From the NCBI GenBank assembly GCA_030430345.1, contig JAUIFT010000026.1, positions 1-11,923 on the forward strand: 11,923 nt of DNA, written 5' to 3'. The notes below the pieces were generated by a model. The model saw only the letters and a program-made list of their open reading frames with translations. It did not search any database and had not been told where the DNA came from. The translations under genes were made by a program, and so were the position numbers. This stretch comes from Calditrichia bacterium. Its GTDB lineage: Bacteria > Calditrichota > Calditrichia > RBG-13-44-9 > J042. Of the stretch, positions 6,864 to 11,923 are shown piece by piece (the first letter of the stretch is position 1; each line of letters starts with the position of its first letter).

Positions 6864-7056
6864 CGTGTTGCAAGATATTATCCACTATTTTATAATTCCC
6901 CCTAAAACAATAAAATTTAAGCTTTTCCCGCCTTGATATTTGCATAAAAAAATGGTTTTCAGTAATTTATTTACTGGTAACATGGATTGATCCTGCGAAG
7001 CGTTATGGCGATTTAGATGATGCCCAAAAAAATTTGCTCGCCAGGTGATGTAAAGT
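6864..7056. other. Spacer upstream of the histidine kinase
   Basis: AT-rich, with no clear promoter. A 6-bp stem cagtaa/ttactg (6960-6965 with 6971-6976) is present. A frame open from 6914 to a stop at 7046-7048 reads like protein towards its end (WIDPAKRYGDLDDAQKNLLAR at its widest is 21 residues, key part AKRYGDLDDAQKNLLAR) but has no start codon, so it may be a gene remnant or chance. Confidence 0.4.
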
Positions 7057-7104
7057 GTGAGAAATATTCCCCTTTCTGAATTTCTAAACCGGGTCGCTCA
7101 ATGA
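7057..7104 (+). CDS. Possible 15-codon leader peptide coupled to the histidine kinase
   Basis: A GTG start is preceded by AGGTGAT (7043-7049), a good complement to the 16S anti-Shine-Dalgarno region. The frame encodes VRNIPLSEFLNRVAQ (initiator read as Met) and stops at TGA 7102-7104, overlapping the kinase ATG as ATGA. The kinase itself has no Shine-Dalgarno sequence, so its translation could depend on ribosomes finishing this ORF. It may instead be the end of a lost upstream gene. No family is recognised for such a short peptide. Confidence 0.35.
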   Translation: MRNIPLSEFLNRVAQ

Positions 7105-8051
7105 GCCAATCACTGAATGAACGTTTCGCGAAAGCCGAGGAGCAAAATCAAGCCCTGGAGAAAAAGGTCGCAGCCTTATCCAGCGAACTGCGCGAAAAAA
7201 ACAACCTTCTGGAAAACACATTTTCTGAATTGAAACGCATTCAGGATCAGTTAGTGATGCAGGAAAGATTAGCATCGCTAGGCGCACTGACAGCAGGCAT
7301 TGCTCATGAGATAAAAAACCCGCTGAACTTCGTTAATAACTTCGCTGTTCTCAGCGTCGATCTTGCGAAAGAACTCGAAGAGGAGCTGGCGGACCAGAAG
7401 GGCAATCTTGATGAAGAAACCTACACATATATTGCAGATATCCTGAAAGATATTATCTCCAACGCCGCAAAGATCTCTGAACATGGTGCCCGGGCAGACA
7501 GTATTGTTAAGGGAATGCTTGCCCATTCCCGGGGGAGCAACGGGGAAATGGAGATGACGGATTTCAACTACCTGGTAGAGGAGTATATAAATCTGGCATA
7601 TCATGGGATGCGCGCGAAAGAATCCAGTTTTAATGTCAAAATTGAAAAAGACCTTGATGAAACTGTCGGGAAAATCTACTTAAATCCCCAAGCGTTTAGC
7701 CGGGTGCTGCTCAATATCGCCAATAATGGATTTTATGCGACGCACTACAAAAACAAACGCGCCGGGAGCGATTATCATCCGGAGATCAGTTTCAGTACGC
7801 GCAACCTCGGCGAAAAAGTAGCGCTGAAGATTCGCGACAATGGGCCGGGCATTCCGGAAGAAGTGCGCGCACAGATTTTTAACCCTTTTTTTACGACAAA
7901 GCCAACCGGTGATGGCACCGGGCTAGGACTTTCCATCAGCTACGACATCATTACGCAAATGCATGGTGGTGATATTCAGGTGGAAACCGCAGATGGCGAA
8001 TTTACGGAATTTATTATTACCCTGCCGAAGGAACAACCCGCGCAAGATTAA
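7101..8051 (+). CDS. Soluble sensor-less histidine kinase
   Basis: A 316-residue cytoplasmic protein that would autophosphorylate on His and pass the phosphate to a response regulator. Residues 5-55 are a heptad-rich coiled coil (ALEKKVAALSSELREKN). The HisKA-type dimerisation helix follows, with the H-box AHEIKNPLNFVNNF (phospho-acceptor His69), and then the HATPase domain. That domain has the N-box LLNIANNGFYA (Asn205, Asn209), G1 DNGPGIP (246-252), F-box FNPFFTTKP and G2 GTGLGLS (272-278). All catalytic boxes are intact. There is no membrane segment and no PAS, GAF or other input domain, so the signal must come through the coiled coil or a partner protein. No response regulator lies in the window. 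An in-frame stop at 7077-7079 makes ATG 7101 the first possible start. It converges with the next gene at a distance of 25 bp, without a visible terminator. Confidence 0.9.
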   Translation: MSQSLNERFAKAEEQNQALEKKVAALSSELREKNNLLENTFSELKRIQDQLVMQERLASLGALTAGIAHEIKNPLNFVNNFAVLSVDLAKELEEELADQKGNLDEETYTYIADILKDIISNAAKISEHGARADSIVKGMLAHSRGSNGEMEMTDFNYLVEEYINLAYHGMRAKESSFNVKIEKDLDETVGKIYLNPQAFSRVLLNIANNGFYATHYKNKRAGSDYHPEISFSTRNLGEKVALKIRDNGPGIPEEVRAQIFNPFFTTKPTGDGTGLGLSISYDIITQMHGGDIQVETADGEFTEFIITLPKEQPAQD

Positions 8052-8076
8052 TCCACGAACAACACTAAACGTCTCC

Positions 8077-9129
8077 TTAAAGAACAACTTCCCGCCCGCT
8101 TTCACTGGATTCGTAAACGGCATCAAGAATTTTTTGCACGGTGAGTGCCTGGCTGAGTGTGACGCAAAGGGGTTCTTCATCGAGAATGGCATTGATGAAA
8201 TTATGAAAGCGGTTTTGATGCGGAAAGGTCAACTCCGCTGCCGGATTTTGGATAATCTGGTATTCTTTATCATTCTCGCCAAAACGATACAACTCGAGGG
8301 GATACACGCTCGCACCGCCCTCGGATCCGTACACTTCCAGATTCATACGATCCGGCTCTTTTTGATGCATCGCCCAGCTAACGTTCAGGGTAATCATCGC
8401 CCCGTTTTTCAGGCGGATCATCGCGGCGGCAAAATCTTCGACATCAAATTTATGCTCAGCGCGGTCGGACATTCCCCAGCCGCCTTCGCCTATCTTGCGA
8501 TGACCAAAAGTGCGGTATGTTTGTCCGCTCACCGATACCGGCTGAAAGTTGTCTGTGATGAACAATGCCAAATCGAGCATATGCACCCCGATGTCCAGCA
8601 AGGCACCACCGCCGGCTTTATCTTTTTCACAAAACCAGGTGCCAAAACGGGGAATCCCGGCGCGCCGGTAGAGGTCGGATTTTGCGTGATAAATTTCTCC
8701 GAGTGTGCCATTGGCTACCAGGGCGCGCACTGTCTGCGCCGCCTCGGAATAGCGAAAATTCATCCCGAGCGTAAACAGTTGCCTACTCCGCTTTACTGCT
8801 GCTGCAACTTGTTCGGCTTCTTGTAAATTAATCGCAAATGGTTTATCGAGGATAACGTGCTTGCCGGCATCGAGCGCGGCAATCGCCAACTCGGCGTGAA
8901 AGGCATTTGGAACAGCAATGTAGACGGCATCAACATCCTGATCAGCGAATATATCCTCCGGGCGGGTATAGCCCCGCGGAATATCAAACGCCTTTTGTAA
9001 TTCTTTTAGCCGTTTCTCATTAATATCAAAAGCGGCAGAAATTTCCGCCCGCCCATGGGTCAATATTTCCCGGGAAGCGTGGTGAGCAATCATTCCCGCA
9101 CCAACCATCCCAATGCGTACGGATTTCAT
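8077..9129 (-). CDS. Gfo/Idh/MocA-family NAD(P)-dependent oxidoreductase
   Basis: A 350-residue predicted dehydrogenase. The N-terminal Rossmann domain begins with the dinucleotide-binding GMVGAGMIA (residues 7-15). The family's EKP motif appears as DKP (95-97), with Lys96 as the expected catalytic lysine. The C-terminal alpha/beta domain carries GGGALLDIGVHMLD, with Asp179 and His183 at the usual active-site positions. Members oxidise or reduce sugars, inositols and related polyols in the cytoplasm; this sequence does not reveal the substrate. GAGGA (minus-strand reading of 9136-9140) lies 6 nt before the ATG. It is the last of four minus-strand genes and starts 55 bp after the preceding one, so cotranscription is possible. 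A link with polysaccharide degradation by the nearby lyase is only suggestive. Confidence 0.9.
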   Translation of the reverse strand: MKSVRIGMVGAGMIAHHASREILTHGRAEISAAFDINEKRLKELQKAFDIPRGYTRPEDIFADQDVDAVYIAVPNAFHAELAIAALDAGKHVILDKPFAINLQEAEQVAAAVKRSRQLFTLGMNFRYSEAAQTVRALVANGTLGEIYHAKSDLYRRAGIPRFGTWFCEKDKAGGGALLDIGVHMLDLALFITDNFQPVSVSGQTYRTFGHRKIGEGGWGMSDRAEHKFDVEDFAAAMIRLKNGAMITLNVSWAMHQKEPDRMNLEVYGSEGGASVYPLELYRFGENDKEYQIIQNPAAELTFPHQNRFHNFINAILDEEPLCVTLSQALTVQKILDAVYESSESGREVVL

Positions 9130-9184
9130 ATTTTTTCCTCAAGTTGCTGGGAATAACCATTCTCCCTATAAAGTCTTAATGCCA

Positions 9185-10114
9185 TTAACTCAGTAAGCTG
9201 TACGTAATGATGAGTTGCCCGTCTTTTTTCCACTGAATCCATCCCTGCCCTGTCTTCTGAAAACTGCCATTCAGCAATTCTACTTGCATCCATTGCTGCC
9301 GGATATTGATTGGGCGCAGAAATTCATAATCTCCGTTAACAGCGCTTGCATGGGATAATGGTTTGATCCGTACCGGATTATCCTGCCGGTTCATCTGCTC
9401 TACACTGTTTATATTCAGCAGAAATTCCGGCCAGTATTGCAGGCCGGTTTGCGCTCGATCAAGGTAGGCCGTCTGTCCGGTATATTCATTTACACGAACC
9501 TCGATGAAATTCCGGCCAGCGGATATTGCACGAATTAGAAGTATACCATAATCCAGTTTTAGGTGTACGGGCACAAACCAGGGAGGGGCCGAGGAAATAT
9601 CCGGACCATGTTTCGCTGCTGCAATGACCAGGCTATCGACAGGGGCCGATGATGCATTTTTCTGGTAGGGGTTATTGTAAAAATATATGACCTGCTGGTC
9701 GCTGATGTTGGGAGCTGCCATGCCAATGCCCATGGGGAATTTTTGCTGATCGCCGCTGTTGATCGGTGAATGATATGCAACAGTAGAAATTGGCGGAGAT
9801 GCCGGGGGCGAAACCACTGCTTTCTCCTTCCGGGGGCGAAATTTAAGGTAAAGAATAAGAATGGCAAAAATAACCGCCAAAATTTTTACCAGTAAAATTA
9901 CCAGCTCTTTTTTGAAGAGGTGGACAATCATAATTGAGGCAATTAGCGCAATGAAAGCAGCTATAAATCCGTAGCCAACAACGATCGCTGCTCCGGCCAA
10001 TCCCTGGTTTTTCGCCATCCCGGATATACTGGCAAGCGAAGCGGCGCTGAGAAAGAATACCAGCATGGAAAGTATGTAAAGCAATAAACTGGAGGGCTGG
10101 AAAAATTTTTTCAT
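9185..10114 (-). CDS. Conserved membrane protein with C-terminal SH3-like soluble domain
   Basis: A 309-residue protein of unknown function. Three membrane helices are predicted at residues 10-30, 38-66 and 70-91. A Pro-rich linker (about 100-115) leads to a soluble domain. The latter has APPWFVPVHLKLDYGI, VRVNEYTGQTAYLDR, YWPEFLLNINSVEQ and a final GWIQWKKDGQLIITYSLLS. I recall closely similar C-terminal regions in uncharacterised Bacteroidota proteins, where the short beta-rich units look SH3-like; this is from memory. The ATG at 10114 is preferred to an upstream in-frame ATG at 10147, since AGAGG (10120-10124 on the minus strand) stands 5 nt before it and the longer N-terminus would be an unusual hydrophilic extension. 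It follows the CNNM gene by 83 bp. Confidence 0.75.
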   Translation of the reverse strand: MKKFFQPSSLLLYILSMLVFFLSAASLASISGMAKNQGLAGAAIVVGYGFIAAFIALIASIMIVHLFKKELVILLVKILAVIFAILILYLKFRPRKEKAVVSPPASPPISTVAYHSPINSGDQQKFPMGIGMAAPNISDQQVIYFYNNPYQKNASSAPVDSLVIAAAKHGPDISSAPPWFVPVHLKLDYGILLIRAISAGRNFIEVRVNEYTGQTAYLDRAQTGLQYWPEFLLNINSVEQMNRQDNPVRIKPLSHASAVNGDYEFLRPINIRQQWMQVELLNGSFQKTGQGWIQWKKDGQLIITYSLLS

Positions 10115-10197
10115 GTGAACCTCTGTTCGGTGTTCAATATTTGTCAATTACTTCATTATTGAAATTGTCATTTAAAGTTTGGTTTACTCTTCGTTTG

Positions 10198-11241
10198 TTA
10201 TGGTTGCGGCCGTCCGCCTCTTTTCGCAGCGCGTTTGCGGGCTAACTCCTGTAAATCGACGGCCGGGTCGTTCTCATCAACAATTTCTGTACCGAGCATG
10301 GTTTCCAGTAAATCTTCCAGTGTTACCAGGCCATCCACGCCTTCATATTCATCGGTAACAATTGCCAGATGTTTTCGGTGCTTGAGAAAATTTAACAAGA
10401 CATTGAGGCAGTTGGTTGTATCCGGGACAAAAGTGATCGGGTTGAGAAAGTCTTTTAATGATTTGTCGCTCTGCTCCTGATTGCGGGCGGATTGAATTTC
10501 CTGGGCAAGTACATACCCGATAATATTTTCCTTATCATGTTCGTATACCGGCACCCGGGAAAATCCCTGACCATCGACGGCATTAGCGGCTTCTTCTATA
10601 GATAGGCTGGCATTCAGAGAAAATATTACAATTCGCGGGGTCATGATTTCCCGAACCTTGCGCTCATCCAGGCTGATCAGATTATGAACGATATTCCCCT
10701 CTTCTTTGGAAATTTCTCCCTCGCGGGTGCCGAGGCGGACCATGGCAAGAATTTCATCTTCTGTAACGGACTGCGACTTTTGCCCCCGGGTGAGTAAGAT
10801 CGTAAATTTTTCCGTTATGAAAATGAGCGGGCGCAGGAAGAATTTCATAATCCGCAACGGCCTGACGATACTTGGCCAGTAACGCCGCCAATGAACGGCA
10901 CCAATGGTCTTCGGGGCGATTTCCGAGAAAAACAAAATTCCCAGTGTAAATGCAATTGAAAAAGCCGGCACCAGCCCCGCCCCTAATACGTCGAATGCAT
11001 ACATCCCGGCAAGCGTTGCCCCGGCGGTATTGGCAATGGTGTTGAGAATTAATATTGCGGCAATTGGTTGGGAAATATGCAATTTCATGTCTATCAATTG
11101 CTTCGCCAGAGTGCTTTTCGGATGTTTTTTGGTAGCGGATTCCAGGGTTCCCATTCGTGAAGAATAGAGCACTGACTCAAACAAAGAGCAGCTTCCGGAA
11201 ATGAAAAGGGTTATAAAAACGATGACTACTAGGGTTGTCAT
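10198..11241 (-). CDS. CNNM/CBS-domain membrane protein (CorB/CorC-like divalent cation transporter)
   Basis: A 347-residue inner-membrane protein. The CNNM (DUF21) transmembrane domain spans about residues 1-150, with the family signatures SGSCSLFESVLYSSR, NTIANTAGATLAGM and FFSEIAPKTIGA. An acidic linker with VTEDEILAMVRLGTREGEIS follows, then a tandem CBS pair (about 195-320) ending in VTDEYEGVDGLVTLEDLLE. The family exports or regulates Mg2+ and Co2+ (CorB/CorC, MpfA, eukaryotic CNNM), and the CBS pair binds ATP-Mg. The protein stops about 27 residues after the CBS pair with a basic tail, so the small CorC_HlyC C-terminal domain found in many relatives is missing. GGGAG lies about 7 nt before the ATG. 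It follows the four-helix protein gene by 90 bp. Confidence 0.9.
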   Translation of the reverse strand: MTTLVVIVFITLFISGSCSLFESVLYSSRMGTLESATKKHPKSTLAKQLIDMKLHISQPIAAILILNTIANTAGATLAGMYAFDVLGAGLVPAFSIAFTLGILFFSEIAPKTIGAVHWRRYWPSIVRPLRIMKFFLRPLIFITEKFTILLTRGQKSQSVTEDEILAMVRLGTREGEISKEEGNIVHNLISLDERKVREIMTPRIVIFSLNASLSIEEAANAVDGQGFSRVPVYEHDKENIIGYVLAQEIQSARNQEQSDKSLKDFLNPITFVPDTTNCLNVLLNFLKHRKHLAIVTDEYEGVDGLVTLEDLLETMLGTEIVDENDPAVDLQELARKRAAKRGGRPQP

Positions 11242-11331
11242 TCAAAAGCTCCCGATTATATAAAAGGGTAAGCGAGAACAGCCAGCGCACCCGATCCGGC
11301 AATTCTCTGTTTATTACTGGTATTATTACAG

Positions 11332-11742
11332 TTAGCCAATGGCAATGTCTCGTTTTGATACCTTGATTAGTATGACAAAACCTGCCAGCATTTCTACCAT
11401 AGAAATCAACAAAAGAATAAAAAAAGTTGGCTCGGCAGCGCGTGCGGATATGAGCAACTGAACCAAAAATGCGACAAACACCAACACGGAGAGCATTTGT
11501 TCTATCATAGCAGCGTCGGAAGCGTTAGTGGATTTAAATAATTCAATTAGTAGAATGATCAGTGCGAAGGCGATAAAAATATGGCCGTAGGTTAAGGTCA
11601 GCACTGCCTTCGAGGGCATGGTGAAAGTGAACATCGTTGTGGACCAGAATGATAGTCCCGCAGCACCTTTGGTCATCCCTAAAAAATTATAAAGCACCAA
11701 TACAATACCCATTAACGGGATGGAGCGAATTAATTTGAACAT
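11332..11742 (-). CDS. Small four-helix membrane protein, uncharacterised
   Basis: A 136-residue protein with four strongly hydrophobic segments at about residues 7-23, 47-69, 82-100 and 106-127, and short polar loops. A basic N-terminus (MFKLIRS) and the conserved-looking IELFKST after helix 2 and VSKRD at the end are visible. I recall similar small four-helix proteins in Proteobacteria, without known function. GAGG (11748-11751 on the minus strand) lies 5 nt before the ATG. It is the first gene of the minus-strand group and is preceded by a good promoter. Adjacent to a cation transporter-like gene, it could be an accessory membrane factor, but nothing in the sequence proves this. Confidence 0.75.
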   Translation of the reverse strand: MFKLIRSIPLMGIVLVLYNFLGMTKGAAGLSFWSTTMFTFTMPSKAVLTLTYGHIFIAFALIILLIELFKSTNASDAAMIEQMLSVLVFVAFLVQLLISARAAEPTFFILLLISMVEMLAGFVILIKVSKRDIAIG

Positions 11743-11774
11743 GAAAACCTCGCAGATCTTGTTAGTTATGAGTT

Positions 11775-11802
11775 ATTAGAAAATCCCTCGCCCAATTGAC
11801 AA
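11775..11802 (-). promoter_or_regulatory. Sigma70-like promoter of the minus-strand gene group
   Basis: Read on the minus strand, TTGTCA (11797-11802) and TCTAAT (11775-11780) each match the consensus at five of six positions and are 16 bp apart. Transcription would begin near 11768, giving a 25-nt leader before the gene that starts at 11742. Confidence 0.55.
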
Positions 11803-11841
11803 AATGCCAATCCCGAAAAGATACCGCGCGGAAATGAAGGG

Positions 11842-11855
11842 AACAAATGTTTGTT
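11842..11855. repeat. Near-perfect 14-bp dyad upstream of the promoter
   Basis: aacaaatgtttgtt has six perfectly paired positions on each side of a TG centre. A second dyad gaacgttc follows at 11866-11873. The location, 40-70 bp upstream of the -35 element, would suit an activator site; no regulator is identified. Confidence 0.35.
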
Positions 11856-11905
11856 GGAAAAATGGGAACGTTCACCGTTGTTCGTTGATCGATATTCGGT
11901 GTAGC

Positions 11906-11923
11906 GGAAATTCATGAATTTCC
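11906..11923. repeat. Perfect 18-bp palindrome at the right edge
   Basis: ggaaattcatgaatttcc is identical to its own reverse complement. It ends at the last base of the window and could extend further. It may be an operator for the minus-strand group or for a divergent gene outside the window. Confidence 0.45.

Noticed and set aside
8052..8076. A shared bidirectional terminator between kinase and oxidoreductase
   Set aside because: The 25-bp gap contains no stem or T tract.
7963..8826. A 287-codon plus-strand frame overlapping the kinase end and the oxidoreductase
   Set aside because: It is antisense to the Gfo/Idh/MocA gene, whose motifs are intact; the product is unlike any protein family and has no ribosome binding site.

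Overview
The window looks like a chromosomal segment from a Gram-negative bacterium of the Fibrobacterota-Chlorobi-Bacteroidota superphylum. The best clue is the C-terminal type IX secretion (Por) sorting domain of the large secreted protein, with a QNYPNPFN start typical of Calditrichota, Ignavibacteria, KSB1-like and related lineages. A conserved membrane protein (9185-10114) of a type I associate with Bacteroidota agrees with this. The exact phylum is inference. No rRNA, tRNA, CRISPR or phage module was seen.

Layout, left to right. (1) The 3' end of a 23S rRNA m5U methyltransferase gene of the RlmD/TrmA family (2-385, +). (2) About 510 bp without a gene, holding a decayed palindromic intergenic repeat (756-807). 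(3) A complete IS1-family insertion sequence (895-1740) with a single uninterrupted transposase ORF. Its 5' leader can fold so that the transposase ribosome binding site is hidden. (4) A 300-bp gene-free stretch with a candidate promoter and a hairpin-rich leader, leading into a 1580-residue secreted protein (2045-6787, +). That protein carries a signal peptide, an alginate-lyase-like catalytic domain, nine InlB-B-type repeats, two copies of a 219-residue domain I do not recognise, and the sorting domain. Two hairpins follow it. (5) A soluble histidine kinase without a sensor domain (7101-8051, +), whose start overlaps the stop of a 15-codon leader ORF. (6) Four minus-strand genes, read from the right edge inwards: a four-helix membrane protein, a CNNM/CBS-domain transporter-like protein, a three-helix protein with a C-terminal soluble domain, and a Gfo/Idh/MocA oxidoreductase. 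They are spaced by 55-90 bp. A good sigma70-like promoter lies in front of the first, so they may form one transcription unit.

Functionally, the secreted protein is probably a cell-surface or released polysaccharide lyase exported by the Sec system and then type IX secretion. The oxidoreductase could act on sugars, but no sequence evidence links it to the lyase. The kinase has no response regulator in the window. The most unusual items are the duplicated 219-residue domain with its conserved cysteine pair, the exact 225-bp register of the B-type repeats, the fold-back leader of the IS element, and the mini-ORF coupled to the kinase. I did not find a clear new multi-gene system here.
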